Counted from the stretch's first letter, positions 8,311 to 16,896 are shown. The stretch is 35,450 nucleotides of DNA from CAZJHD01 sp964545855 (GCA_964545855.1 CAZJHD010000045.1:1-35450), one strand, 5' to 3'. The notes: generated by a model from the letters alone, not told the origin. Numbers and translations: made by a program.

Positions 8311-9261
8311 CTACCGCCCGGACCCGCCCTGCGCGTCGCCCGGAACCGGCTCGGCGCGCGGCGCAGCCACGACGATCATCTCGTCGCGGAGATTCACGTA
8401 GACGGCGCGCCGTCCGATCGCCCGCAGCGGCGCGAGCAGACGGCTCAGCGCCGGATGGAGCCGCGCCGCGCGCTCGACGACGAACTCGAGCGACACGTAC
8501 TTCCCGGCCCGCGCGGCGCGGCACTCCTCGACGTCGAAGCCCGCGTCGCCGAGGAGGCGGCGGATCGTGCGCGGATCGAAGTGGTAGATGTGCTCGGCGT
8601 GCTTGTAGTGCTGCCACCGGCGGCCGAGGAGGCGCGCGAAGAGCGAGGCGACGTTCTGGGTCTCGACGAGGAGCGTGCCGCCGGGCGCGAGCAGCCGTCG
8701 CGCCTCGCGCAGCACGGGGAGCGGCTCGGGAAGGTGCTCCACCACGTCCCAGAAGGTGACGAGATCGAAGGCGCCCGCCGGGAGCCGCTGTTCGAGCAGC
8801 GACCCCTCATGCACCTCGAGCCCGTACCGCTCCCGCGCGAAGCGCGCCATCACGGGCGAGGGCTCGACGCCGGTGCACTTCCAGCCGTGTTCCTTCGCGA
8901 CGGCGAGGAAGAACCCGGCGGCGCAGCCCACGTCGAGGACGCGGCCCGGCCGTTCGAAACGGCGGCGCACGACGGGGAACCGGCGGCGGTAGGTCCGCAG
9001 GTAGAGCGGCTCGTCCCGGAGGTAGTCGGTGTAGCCGAAGTCCTTCGCGGAAGCGGAGCGCCAGTAGTCGACGAGGTAGAGCGCGCGCAGCCCCTCGGCG
9101 TCGCGCCGCGGCGTCACGTAGACGAGACCGCAGTCCTCGCACTGGACGACGCGGTAGGGCGCGTCGGCGAATCGCAGCCGGTGTCGGGCCGACCCGCAGA
9201 GCCCGCAGCCGACCTCCGAGAGAACCGACGGGTCCGGCGCGGCGACCGCCGGGATCTCCAT
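8311..9261 (-). CDS. SAM-dependent methyltransferase with N-terminal zinc ribbon
   Basis: 316 residues, ATG 9261, overlapping the stop of the upstream flavoprotein gene (TGATG). The N-terminus has two C-x-x-C pairs (C19/C22 and C41/C44) in C-G-L-C-G-S ... C-E-D-C-G-L-V-Y, a zinc ribbon common in methyltransferases of sugar and surface-glycan loci. The class I core follows: motif I V-L-D-V-G-C-A-A-G (108-116), acidic E133, D-L-V-T-F-W-D-V-V-E-H-L, and L-L-A-P-G-G-T-L-L-V-E-T. Downstream H-x-Y-H-F-D-P-R-T-I-R-R-L-L is typical of the methyltransf_23 group. The substrate is probably a sugar or glycan, judged by its neighbours; this is inference. Confidence 0.9.
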   Translation of the reverse strand: MEIPAVAAPDPSVLSEVGCGLCGSARHRLRFADAPYRVVQCEDCGLVYVTPRRDAEGLRALYLVDYWRSASAKDFGYTDYLRDEPLYLRTYRRRFPVVRRRFERPGRVLDVGCAAGFFLAVAKEHGWKCTGVEPSPVMARFARERYGLEVHEGSLLEQRLPAGAFDLVTFWDVVEHLPEPLPVLREARRLLAPGGTLLVETQNVASLFARLLGRRWQHYKHAEHIYHFDPRTIRRLLGDAGFDVEECRAARAGKYVSLEFVVERAARLHPALSRLLAPLRAIGRRAVYVNLRDEMIVVAAPRAEPVPGDAQGGSGR

Positions 9262-10661
9262 CAGCCGAAGTACTCCTCCTCGGTGGCCACGGCGTGGGCG
9301 CCGGCGTCGACGCCGCGGATGAGGCCGCGCGCGAGCTTCCGCCCCATGGCGATCGAGTGGTCCATGTTGTTGTAGCGGTAGAGACCCTGGCGGCCCGTCG
9401 TGTCCAGGTTCTCGAAGTTCCGCGCGAAGCGCTTCAGGCGCTCCAGGTTCTCCTTGTAGGTCAGGTCGTAGACGGGATAGGCGTAGCGCACGCGCGTGAG
9501 GAAGGCGCCCTTCGCCTCGCCGGGCGCGAGGAGCCCGATGCTCTCGAGGTCGCGCACGGCGAGGGCCGTCGCCTCCTCCAGCGAGAGGTTCCAGGTCGCG
9601 TCTCCGGGCACGCAGGTCATCTCGGCGCAGACCATCGTGCGCTCCTTCGGCCCCGTCTCCTCGCTGAAGTTCTTGAACTCCGAGATGCGGTGCACCTTCA
9701 AGTGCTTCTCGGGGAGGTAGACCCAATGGTCGGGCGTCACCATCGAGCGGTTCACCTCGAGGTAGACGAAGACGATCGAGAGATAGCGGAGCTTCGCGAT
9801 GGAGGCGGTCACCTCCTCGGGCGCCGGCGGGTCCATCGCCTCGATGAGCCGCGGCAGCGGGATCGTCGACACGACCGCGTCGGGACGCTCGACGACGCGC
9901 TCGCCGTTGCGCGTGTACACGACGCCCGTCGCGCGCTCGCCCTCGCGGAGGATCTTCTCGACGGGCGTGTCGAGGTGGATCTCAGCGCCCATGGCCCGGA
10001 GCTTCTCGCCGTAGTGACGGCCGAGGGAGCCGATGCCGCCCTCGCGCGGATACCAGAACTTCGAGACGAGGGAGCGCACCTCGCCGCCCTTCGGCGGGCG
10101 GAGCGTCTTCCTCACCGTGTCGAGGAGGTTCAGCTGCGAGATGCGCTGGCTCGCCCAGTCCGCGCTGATCTCCGAGCAGGGCATGTGCCAGGCCTTCTCG
10201 GTGTAGGTCCCGAAGAAGAGCCGGTAGAGCGTGCGTCCGAACCGCTTCGTCACCCAGTTCTCGAAGTTCGAATCGGGGATCGGACGGAAGCGGTTCACGA
10301 TCCGGATCCAGAAGTAGTCGAGGAACGACTTCACCAGGATGTGCGGCGGGAGGTTGCTCAGCACGTTCCCGGCCTGCAGCGGATAGTGGAAGAAGCGTCC
10401 GCGCAGGTAGATCCGCGAGAGCCGGTCGCGCACGACCAAGTCGTTGTCCATCACCTCGTGCACGTGCGCGAGGAGTTCCTTGTCGCGCGAGTGGAAGCGG
10501 TGAGGGCCGTGATCCACCACGAACTCGCCCACGCGATAGGAGTGGGCCATCCCGCCCTCGTAGCTCTCCTTCTCCAGGATGGTCACCCGATGCCCCGCCT
10601 TCGCGAGCTCGTAGGCGCACGAGAGGCCGGCCAGGCCCGCGCCGAGGACGATGACGTACAT
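9261..10661 (-). CDS. FAD-dependent oxidoreductase, UDP-galactopyranose mutase / protoporphyrinogen oxidase-like
   Basis: 466 residues, ATG 10661. It has an N-terminal dinucleotide fold (V-L-G-A-G-L-A-G-L at 5-13, then I-L-E-K near 28-31 with E30 for the ribose, and E-G-G-M-A). H-G-P-H-R-F-H-S and F-F-H-Y-P-L are typical of the UGM-like branch of NAD(P)-binding amine oxidase proteins in polysaccharide loci. The C-terminal FAD contact is R-Y-N-N-M-D-H-S-I-A-M-G. True UGM converts UDP-galactopyranose to the furanose form; this protein is longer than typical UGM (about 380 residues), so the exact reaction is not certain. It heads the operon with the methyltransferase and glycosyltransferase. Confidence 0.9.
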   Translation of the reverse strand: MYVIVLGAGLAGLSCAYELAKAGHRVTILEKESYEGGMAHSYRVGEFVVDHGPHRFHSRDKELLAHVHEVMDNDLVVRDRLSRIYLRGRFFHYPLQAGNVLSNLPPHILVKSFLDYFWIRIVNRFRPIPDSNFENWVTKRFGRTLYRLFFGTYTEKAWHMPCSEISADWASQRISQLNLLDTVRKTLRPPKGGEVRSLVSKFWYPREGGIGSLGRHYGEKLRAMGAEIHLDTPVEKILREGERATGVVYTRNGERVVERPDAVVSTIPLPRLIEAMDPPAPEEVTASIAKLRYLSIVFVYLEVNRSMVTPDHWVYLPEKHLKVHRISEFKNFSEETGPKERTMVCAEMTCVPGDATWNLSLEEATALAVRDLESIGLLAPGEAKGAFLTRVRYAYPVYDLTYKENLERLKRFARNFENLDTTGRQGLYRYNNMDHSIAMGRKLARGLIRGVDAGAHAVATEEEYFG

Positions 10662-10906
10662 GCGGTGGGTTCGGGGGTGAGCCGCGGCGACGCGCGAGGA
10701 GGGGGGCAGGCGCGCCGCGGCTGGAAAGAGTGCCACAGGATCGTCGCTTTTGCGCGCGGCTCGGCATTCCGCCGAAGGGGGACGCGCGACGCCTCCCGCC
10801 TGTAACCTCCTGCTCCCTCGGCGGCGCCCGCCGCGCGCCGATCGGCACGGTGTTCCTGGAGCGATGCTCGCGCTCCCTCCGTGGAGCACTCCCGCCACAG
10901 GCTTCC

Positions 10907-11518
10907 ATGGAGCACGCCGCCCTCGACCACCTCCGTCGCTGCGACCGGCGCCTCGGGGTCCTCGTCGACCGCGTGGGGCCCTACCGTCCGAGGCGCCACA
11001 CCTGCTCTCCGTGCGAATCGGTCGCGCGGGCGATCGTCTACCAGCAGCTCTCCGGGAAGGCCGCCGCGACGATCCTCGGGAGATTGCGGGAGCGCTGCGG
11101 CGGCGCGATCTCGCCCGCGGCCCTGGCGGCGCTCGGCGACCAGGAGATCCGCGACGTCGGGATCTCGGGCCAGAAGCTCTCCTATCTGCGGGATCTCCAA
11201 GCGCGGCTCGCGGCCGGCGCGCTCGATCTCCGGCGGCTCGCGCGCCGCCCCGACGAAGAGGTGATCGAAGCGCTGACGGCCGTGCGCGGGATCGGCCGCT
11301 GGTCGGCCGAGATGTACCTCATGTTCCGGCTCGGACGTCCCGACGTGCTCCCCGTGGGAGACCTGGGGATCCAGAAGGCGGTCCGAAAGGGCTGGCGGCT
11401 GCGGTCCCTCCCGGATCCCGAGAAGCTCCGGCGCATTGCGGAGCCCTGGCGTCCCTGGAGGAGCGTCGCCTGCTGGTACCTCTGGCGGAGCCTGGACGCC
11501 GAGGCCGCGATCGACTGA
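10907..11518 (+). CDS. AlkA-type DNA-3-methyladenine glycosylase (HhH-GPD)
   Basis: 203 residues from ATG 10907. This is a compact HhH-GPD base excision glycosylase without the N-terminal domain of E. coli AlkA. Signatures: A-I-V-Y-Q-Q-L-S-G-K-A-A near 42-53, the helix-hairpin-helix L-T-A-V-R-G-I-G-R-W-S-A-E near 123-135, and catalytic Asp152 in V-G-D-L-G. It cuts alkylated purines from DNA to leave an abasic site. It lacks the C-terminal Cys cluster of the Nth group. Two cysteines (C33, C36) lie near the N-terminus. The open frame continues upstream, but ATG 10907 matches the family start. It is divergent from the flavoprotein operon across 245 bases in which I see no further gene. Confidence 0.92.
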   Translation: MEHAALDHLRRCDRRLGVLVDRVGPYRPRRHTCSPCESVARAIVYQQLSGKAAATILGRLRERCGGAISPAALAALGDQEIRDVGISGQKLSYLRDLQARLAAGALDLRRLARRPDEEVIEALTAVRGIGRWSAEMYLMFRLGRPDVLPVGDLGIQKAVRKGWRLRSLPDPEKLRRIAEPWRPWRSVACWYLWRSLDAEAAID

Positions 11519-11537
11519 GGGTTCGAGACCGGCTTCG

Positions 11538-12101
11538 CTACTCGGCGAGGAGGCCGGTGTCGCGCAGCACGGAGACGTGGTCGAGGAGAGCCTCCTCCGT
11601 GAAGAGGACCACGCGCACGATCGACAGCGACGTCGGGCCGAGGAGGTGCGCGACGATCTCCCCGAAGGCGACGCGCGCGGCGTCGCGCCGCGGATACCGG
11701 AAGGCGCCCGTCGAGATCGCGGGGAAGGCGATCGAGGCGAGCCCGCGCTCCCGCGCCGCCTCGAGCGACCGCCGGTAGGCGCGGGCGAGGAGCTCCGGCT
11801 CGCCGTTGCCTCCGCCGCTCCAGACGGGCCCGACGGCGTGGATGACCCAGGGCGCCGAGAGCCCGTGGCCGCCGGTGACCTTGGCGTCGCCCGTCGCGCA
11901 ACCGCCGAGCGACCTGCACTCCTCCAGGAGGCCCGGTCCCGCCGCCGCGTGGATCGCGCCGTCGACGCCGCCTCCGCCGAGGAGCGCTCCGTTGGCCGCG
12001 TTCACGATGGCGTCCACGCGCTCGCGAACGAGATCGCCGCGGAGGCACTCGAGCCGGCGCGCACCCACGACGACGGTTCGCGGTGCGCCCGGCTCCGTCA
12101 T
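11538..12101 (-). CDS. macrodomain protein (MacroD-like, canonical)
   Basis: 187 residues, ATG 12101, overlapping the stop of the next macrodomain gene (TGATG). All key loops of ADP-ribose-binding macrodomains are present: G-D-L near 22-24, V-N-A-A-N at 33-37, G-G-G-G-V-D-G-A-I-H at 42-51, V-I-H-A-V-G-P at 86-92 and S-T-G-A-F-R-Y-P at 130-137. MacroD enzymes with this set hydrolyse ADP-ribose from proteins or deacetylate O-acetyl-ADP-ribose. I infer an active enzyme from the intact Asn, Asp and His. It is the last gene of the plsY-gpsA-macro-macro run and is convergent with the AlkA-type gene, 19 bases away. Confidence 0.93.
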   Translation of the reverse strand: MTEPGAPRTVVVGARRLECLRGDLVRERVDAIVNAANGALLGGGGVDGAIHAAAGPGLLEECRSLGGCATGDAKVTGGHGLSAPWVIHAVGPVWSGGGNGEPELLARAYRRSLEAARERGLASIAFPAISTGAFRYPRRDAARVAFGEIVAHLLGPTSLSIVRVVLFTEEALLDHVSVLRDTGLLAE

Positions 12102-12667
12102 CGTTCGATCACGCGCAGCGTTCGCTCGGTCGTGACGGGCCCGAGGGCCGCGCAATAGGCTTCGAAGTGGGCCTTCGAGGCGAGCACGATGCGGGCGTCG
12201 CGGATCGAGGTCTTCTTCGCGAGCTCGTCGATGATCGTTCCGAGGGCGACGGGAGCGGCGACCTCGGGCGGGTAGTTGCGGGTGCCGGTCCCGAGCGCCG
12301 GGAAGGAGATCGACGCGACGCGCGCGCGCGCCGCCACCTCCATGGCGCGCCGGTGGGCGTTCGCGAGGAGGTCGATCTCTCCCTTCGTGCCGCCCTCCCA
12401 GTCGGGAACGACGGCGTGCGCGACGACCTTCGCCCGCAGGCTGTAGCCGAGCGTGAGCACCGCGTCGCCGGGCTCGCACTTGCCGATCTTGCGGCACTCG
12501 TCCAGGAGGTGGAGACCGCCGGCCGATTTCACGAGCCGGTCGAGACCGCCGATCCCGAGGAGCGTGCGATCGGCCGAGTTCACGATGGCCTGCGACCGCT
12601 CCAGCAGGAGGTCGCCCTGCAGGAGCACCAACGACCGCGCGCCGACCCAGACCAGGGCTTCCTTCAT
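12098..12667 (-). CDS. divergent macrodomain protein
   Basis: 189 residues, ATG 12667. It aligns end to end with its downstream neighbour but the binding loops differ: V-N-S-A-D (29-33) in place of N-A-A-N, G-I-G-G-L-D-R-L-V-K (38-47) in place of the Gly-rich V-D-G-A-I-H loop, and G-T-G-T-R-N-Y-P (126-133) in place of S-T-G-A-F-R-Y-P. The second Asn is now Asp and the His is now Lys. The fold is therefore kept while the catalytic loop is changed, which suggests a reader or a different ligand rather than the usual hydrolase (inference). It starts 69 bases after the gpsA stop, and its stop overlaps the ATG of the canonical copy. Confidence 0.88.
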   Translation of the reverse strand: MKEALVWVGARSLVLLQGDLLLERSQAIVNSADRTLLGIGGLDRLVKSAGGLHLLDECRKIGKCEPGDAVLTLGYSLRAKVVAHAVVPDWEGGTKGEIDLLANAHRRAMEVAARARVASISFPALGTGTRNYPPEVAAPVALGTIIDELAKKTSIRDARIVLASKAHFEAYCAALGPVTTERTLRVIER

Positions 12668-12736
12668 CGCCGCTGCGCTCCCGTGGCGGCTCCGTGCTCC
12701 TCGGCGGAACCGAACCCTGGTCGAAGCTCGCTCGTT

Positions 12737-13726
12737 TCAGGCATCACGCGGGGGTCGGGTCATCAGGTCGACCACGCTACGCCTCGGATCCTTGCGATCG
12801 AAGAGGATCGCGTGGACTTCGGCGGCGAGGGGCATCCTGGAGAAGTCCGCGTCGCCGCTCTGCGCGAGGGCGCGCGTCGTTCCGATCCCTTCGGCGACCT
12901 GGGTCGTCGAGGCCAGGATCTCGTCGAGCGTCTTCCCGCGCGCGAGCAGCTCGCCGACGCGGCGGTTGCGGCCGTGGCGCGAGTAGCACGTGGTGAGGAG
13001 GTCGCCGAGGCCTCCGAGCCCCATGAAGGTCTCGGGCAACGCGCCGCAGTCGACGCCGAAGCGGGCGATCTCCGCGAGGCCGCGGGTGACGAGCGCCGCC
13101 TTCGCGTTGTCGCCGAGCTCGAGCCCGTCGCAGACGCCCGCGGCGATGGCGACGACGTTCTTCAGGGCCGCCGCCACCTCGACGCCCGTCACGTCCGGCG
13201 TCACGTAGAGGCGCATGCGCGGCGTCGCGAGCTCGTCGCGCAGCCGCCGCGCGAGGCCGACGTCCTGTGCCGCGATCGCGAGGCTCACGGGGAGCCCGAG
13301 CGCGATCTCCTCCGCGTGGCTCGGGCCCGAGAGCGTGGCGACGGGCCGTGCGCCCAGCACCGCCGTGCAGACCTGTGTCGGCCGGAGCATCGTGCCGATC
13401 TCGAATCCCTTGCTCCCGGAGACGACGGGGACGGCAGCGGGGATGCGGCCGACGAAGGCTCCGAGCGTCGCCCGCAGGAACTGCATCGGGATCACCGCGA
13501 GGACCACGTCGACCCCGTGGACGGCCCTTCCGGGATCGGACTCGAGCTCGATCTCGGGAGGGAGCTTCGTGCCCGGGAGCGAACGCGCGTTCTCGCGGGT
13601 GGCGGCGATCGTCGCCACGTGGGCCGGATCGCGTCCCCAGAGACGGACCGTCTGCCCCGCGTCGGCGACGGCGATCGCCATCGCCGTCCCGAAGCCGCCG
13701 GTCCCGAGCACCGCGTAGCGGCTCAT
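12737..13726 (-). CDS. gpsA: NAD(P)-dependent glycerol-3-phosphate dehydrogenase
   Basis: 329 residues, ATG 13726, overlapping the plsY stop (ATGA). It reduces dihydroxyacetone phosphate to sn-glycerol-3-phosphate in the cytoplasm, the backbone for phospholipids. The Rossmann fold reads V-L-G-T-G-G-F-G-T-A at 6-15. Catalytic-region lysines are K106 (S-G-S-K-G-F-E) and K189 (A-A-L-K-N-V-V-A-I-A-A-G). The substrate helix L-G-D-N-A-K-A-A-L near 204-212 and M-G-L-G-G-L-G-D-L match the family, and the length is normal. The pairing with plsY, which uses the product, is a common and sensible operon. Confidence 0.96.
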   Translation of the reverse strand: MSRYAVLGTGGFGTAMAIAVADAGQTVRLWGRDPAHVATIAATRENARSLPGTKLPPEIELESDPGRAVHGVDVVLAVIPMQFLRATLGAFVGRIPAAVPVVSGSKGFEIGTMLRPTQVCTAVLGARPVATLSGPSHAEEIALGLPVSLAIAAQDVGLARRLRDELATPRMRLYVTPDVTGVEVAAALKNVVAIAAGVCDGLELGDNAKAALVTRGLAEIARFGVDCGALPETFMGLGGLGDLLTTCYSRHGRNRRVGELLARGKTLDEILASTTQVAEGIGTTRALAQSGDADFSRMPLAAEVHAILFDRKDPRRSVVDLMTRPPRDA

Positions 13727-14355
13727 GCGTCGCCACCGCGCGGCTTCGCGAAGATCTTCGGCTCGGTCCCCGCGCGCACGCGTTGCAGGTTCGGGACGTG
13801 GCGCAGCACCACGAAGACGGCCGCGGCGGCGGCGAGACCCGTCACGGGGAGGCCGGCTCCGAAGGCACCCTCGGGATCCAGGGCGACGACCGCCACGGGG
13901 AGGGCGAGGGCGAGCGCGACGGAGGCGAGCGACACGTAGCGGCTCGTCGCGGCCACGAGGCACCACGTGGCGCCGCCGATCAGGAACGCGAAGGGAGCGA
14001 GCGCGGCGAACACGCCGGTCGTCGTCGCGACGCCCTTCCCGCCGCGGAAGCGGAGCCAGACCGGGAAGAGGTGACCGACGATGGCGAGGAGCGCGCAGCC
14101 CACTTGCACGAGGGACCCCGCGCCGGCCGCCTCGCGCGCCATCACGACGGCGCCCGCACCCTTGCCCGCGTCGGCCACGTAGATCGCGACGGCCCAGGGC
14201 CGGCCCAGGATCCGGCCGGCGTTCGTGGCTCCGACGTTCTTGCTCCCGGCCGTTCGGATGTCGATTCCAGCGCGCCACCTCACGGCGAGGTACGCGAAGG
14301 GGATCGAGCCGAGCAGGTAGGAGCCGGCGAGGGCGGCGGCGACGCGAGCATCCAC
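13723..14355 (-). CDS. plsY: glycerol-3-phosphate acyltransferase PlsY
   Basis: 210 residues from GTG 14355; an ATG further up (14391) would add an unlikely hydrophilic leader. It is an integral membrane enzyme that transfers an acyl group from acyl phosphate to position 1 of glycerol-3-phosphate. The three conserved loops are visible: Y-L-L-G-S-I-P-F-A-Y near the start, G-S-K-N-V-G-A-T-N near 36-44, and F-R-G-G-K-G-V-A-T near 100-108. About five hydrophobic segments surround them. The G-K-G and G-S-x-N-x-G-A-T-N motifs are the usual substrate and phosphate sites. It is translationally coupled to gpsA. Confidence 0.94.
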   Translation of the reverse strand: MDARVAAALAGSYLLGSIPFAYLAVRWRAGIDIRTAGSKNVGATNAGRILGRPWAVAIYVADAGKGAGAVVMAREAAGAGSLVQVGCALLAIVGHLFPVWLRFRGGKGVATTTGVFAALAPFAFLIGGATWCLVAATSRYVSLASVALALALPVAVVALDPEGAFGAGLPVTGLAAAAAVFVVLRHVPNLQRVRAGTEPKIFAKPRGGDA

Positions 14356-14434
14356 GGACGCCCCATACTCCCGTGGACGGCGGCAGGGCAAGAGCGGGAT
14401 TCCTCCGGGACGCGTGCGGCGTCGCCGGCCGCGC

Positions 14435-15487
14435 TCACGGCGCCGTCGGGATCCAGGCCATTCCGTCGGGGTGGGGGCCCGCGTCGATCCACCGAACGAC
14501 GCGCCCGGCGCGCAGGTCGATCACCGCGATCCGCGCCGAGCCGGTGTTCGCGACGAAGGCCACGTCGCCAACGGGGGACACCAGCACGCCCACGGGGGCC
14601 GGCTGGTCGTTCAGGCTCGGCGAGCCCGGGCCTTGCGGTCCCAGCATCGAGTGGCGGCGCTCGAGGCTCCGCGACTCGACGTCGAACACCGCGAGCTCGT
14701 GCGCCGTCGCGCAGGAGACGAGGGCCTTCGCGCCGTCGAGGGTGAAGGCGACGCGGATCGGGAAGCCGGTGCAGGGAATCTGCGCGAGGACCTCGCGCGT
14801 CGCTGCGTCGACGACGCTCACGGTGTCGGCGGCCCGGTTGGTGACCCAGACCTCGGACCGCGTGGGGTGCGCGGCGATCCCCTCGGCGCCCGCTCCCGTC
14901 GCGACGACGCCCTCCAGGGTGCCGGCGTCGACGTCGAGCACGCTCGCCGAGCCCGATCCGATGTTGGCGACCCACGCCCTGCGCGAGCCCGGGGGCACGA
15001 CGACCATGTGGGAGACCTGCTGGCCCGTGTCGATCGCCCGCTCCACGACGCCCGAGAGGGGCTGGACCACGAGCAGCTTCTTCTCCGTTTCCGCCGTGAC
15101 GAGGAGGCGCCCGTCGTCGAGGAAGGCGAGGCCGTGGGGCCGATGGTAGGGAGCGAGGTCGATCGTGCGCACGACGCGGAGCGAGGCCGCGTCGATCACC
15201 GTGAGCGTGTGGCCCGGCGTTCGCTCGCCGTAGTCGGCGACCACGACGTGCCGTCCGTCGGGCGAGCAGGCGGCCTCGTGGGGACCGGCGCCGACGTCGA
15301 TGCGCGCGACGACGGCGCCCGTGTCGGGCTCGACGACGGTCGCGCGGGCGGCGGTCTTGTTCAGCACCATCAGCAGACCCGGCGGCGCCCCACCGTCCCG
15401 GGGCGCGGGGGCGGCGCCGCAGGCGGCGAGGAGGAGAGCGGCGGCGAGGGATGCGAGCCCGATGGGCGAGGGGGAGGATCGGCGCAT
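14435..15487 (-). CDS. YncE-like beta-propeller lipoprotein
   Basis: 350 residues, ATG 15487. A lipoprotein signal is clear: M-R-R, a hydrophobic stretch, then lipobox L-L-A-A-C with Cys23 as the lipid site. The mature part is a seven-bladed-type propeller of YVTN/YncE repeats of about 40 residues, seen as recurring motifs such as V-V-E-P-D-T-G-A-V-V-A-R-I-D-V, L-T-V-I-D-A-A-S-L, V-S-V-V-D-A-A-T and I-A-V-I-D-L-R-A-G. No enzyme site is visible. YncE-like proteins are exported and bind DNA or act as structural platforms in different species; the role here is unknown. It precedes plsY by 79 bases and may be a separate unit. Confidence 0.9.
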   Translation of the reverse strand: MRRSSPSPIGLASLAAALLLAACGAAPAPRDGGAPPGLLMVLNKTAARATVVEPDTGAVVARIDVGAGPHEAACSPDGRHVVVADYGERTPGHTLTVIDAASLRVVRTIDLAPYHRPHGLAFLDDGRLLVTAETEKKLLVVQPLSGVVERAIDTGQQVSHMVVVPPGSRRAWVANIGSGSASVLDVDAGTLEGVVATGAGAEGIAAHPTRSEVWVTNRAADTVSVVDAATREVLAQIPCTGFPIRVAFTLDGAKALVSCATAHELAVFDVESRSLERRHSMLGPQGPGSPSLNDQPAPVGVLVSPVGDVAFVANTGSARIAVIDLRAGRVVRWIDAGPHPDGMAWIPTAP

Positions 15488-15578
15488 GGCGCGAGGCTAC
15501 GGCCTCCCCGCGGCGTGCGCGAAGCTCCGACTCGGTAGCATTCACGGAGCCGACTTCGATCCAGTCCGTCGTCGCTCC

Positions 15579-16472
15579 ATGAAGCTCGCCCTCTCGATCC
15601 TGCTGCTCGCCGGTGCAGGAGCCGCCGTCCTCGTTCCGCGCCTCGTTCCGCGGACCGGACCCGCGGCGCCCTCCGAGGCCGCCGGACTCCCGATCGACGC
15701 GGCCTGGGCCGCGGACGCGCTCTGGGACGACGGCCTCGCCGAGGTGGCCCGGTACGACGCCGTTCGCACGATCTACGGGAAGCCGCGGCGCCACGAGCTG
15801 GTGGCGATCACCGTGAAGGAGGATCTCGACCCGCGGCTCCTCGTGAAGTCCGACGACCGCGCGGCCCTGGATGTCCGTCCGGTCCTCAAACTGAACCTCT
15901 TCCAGAGGATCGAGACCGAGAGCTACCCCTACCACTTCCTCACGAGCGTCTTCGTCGAGCGCGCCGATCCGCGGCGCTTCGTGAAGGAGACCAGCAGCTC
16001 CCAGGAGTGGTGCGGCAACACGTTCCAGGAGTTGCTCGCGGTCGACGGCGAGACCCGGCTCGCCTTCCACAGCTATTGGGACGGCGAGGGAGACGGCGAG
16101 AGCCGATTCCCGAATCCCGCGGACGGGATCCTCGAGGACGGTCTCCTGGTCGCGCTGCGCGCCGCGAAGCTCGCCCCCGGGAGCGAGGCGCGCGTGCGGC
16201 TCTTCCCGAGCCGGATCGACAACAAGGTGACGCGCCATGGCTCGCCCGCGTGGACCGCGGCGACGATCGCGGCCGTCGGCGAGGAGATCGTCGAGACGGA
16301 GGCAGGCGCCCTCGACACGATCCGGTTCGAGGTCCGACACGAGGGGGGGCGCACCGACCGCTACTGGGTGGAGAAGGCACCACCCCGGATCGTGGTGCGC
16401 TTCGACCAGTCGGGTCTCGACGGCCGATCCGGGACGCTGAAGAATCGGTCCCGTTCCGCATACTGGCGCTGA
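15579..16472 (+). CDS. exported protein of unknown function
   Basis: 297 residues from ATG 15579. It has a hydrophobic N-terminal signal or anchor (K-L-A-L-S-I-L-L-L-A-G-A-G-A-A) followed by a Pro/Ala linker. The mature domain has conserved-looking blocks: W-D-D-G-L-A-E-V, V-L-K-L-N-L-F, Y-P-Y-H-F-L-T-S-V-F, T-S-S-S-Q-E-W-C-G-N-T-F with Cys145, and S-Y-W-D-G-E-G-D. I recall similar uncharacterised exported proteins in Bacteroidota and Planctomycetota, but I can assign no function. It is probably a beta-rich periplasmic or surface protein. It is divergent from the YncE-like gene across 91 bases. Confidence 0.85.
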   Translation: MKLALSILLLAGAGAAVLVPRLVPRTGPAAPSEAAGLPIDAAWAADALWDDGLAEVARYDAVRTIYGKPRRHELVAITVKEDLDPRLLVKSDDRAALDVRPVLKLNLFQRIETESYPYHFLTSVFVERADPRRFVKETSSSQEWCGNTFQELLAVDGETRLAFHSYWDGEGDGESRFPNPADGILEDGLLVALRAAKLAPGSEARVRLFPSRIDNKVTRHGSPAWTAATIAAVGEEIVETEAGALDTIRFEVRHEGGRTDRYWVEKAPPRIVVRFDQSGLDGRSGTLKNRSRSAYWR

Positions 16473-16557
16473 CGCCCGTTCCGCCATCGACGGCGGGGCG
16501 CGCGGCCCAGGAATCAGGCTCCTCCCCGAACTCTCTCCTCACCTCTCCGAATCCGAG

Positions 16558-16896
16558 ATGACCTACATCATCGCCGAGCCCTGCGTCGGCACGAAGGACA
16601 CCGCGTGCGTGAAGGTGTGCCCGGTCGACTGCATCCACCCGACCCGGGACGACGCCGACTTCGACGAAGAGGTGACGCTCTACATCTCGCCGGAGGAGTG
16701 CATCGACTGCGGCGCCTGCGTCCCCGAGTGCCCCGTCCAGGCGATCTTCACCGAGGAAGACCTGCCGGAGAAATGGGCGGCCTACACGGAGCTCAACGCG
16801 AAGTACTTCGAGTTGAAGCAGGGCGGCGACGAGGCCGGATGGACGGCCTACAAGGAGGCCCACAAGGACCTCCTCACGCCGAAGACGTCGGAGTAG
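16558..16896 (+). CDS. seven-iron ferredoxin (3Fe-4S plus 4Fe-4S)
   Basis: 112 residues from ATG 16558. It resembles the seven-iron ferredoxins of Thermus and Azotobacter FdI. Cys9, Cys17 and Cys58 fit the 3Fe-4S site; Cys21, Cys48, Cys51 and Cys54 fit the 4Fe-4S site. Cys25 matches the free Cys24 of Azotobacter FdI, and the Cys11 of that protein is Thr12 here. The rest is an acidic C-terminal helix that is common in this subgroup. It is a small cytoplasmic electron carrier; partners cannot be told from the neighbours. It lies 85 bases after the exported-protein gene. Confidence 0.95.
   Translation: MTYIIAEPCVGTKDTACVKVCPVDCIHPTRDDADFDEEVTLYISPEECIDCGACVPECPVQAIFTEEDLPEKWAAYTELNAKYFELKQGGDEAGWTAYKEAHKDLLTPKTSE

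Noticed and set aside
11538..12667. DarTG-type toxin-antitoxin system
   Set aside because: DarG has a macrodomain, but there is no DarT-like ADP-ribosyltransferase next to the pair; the neighbours are gpsA and an AlkA-type gene.
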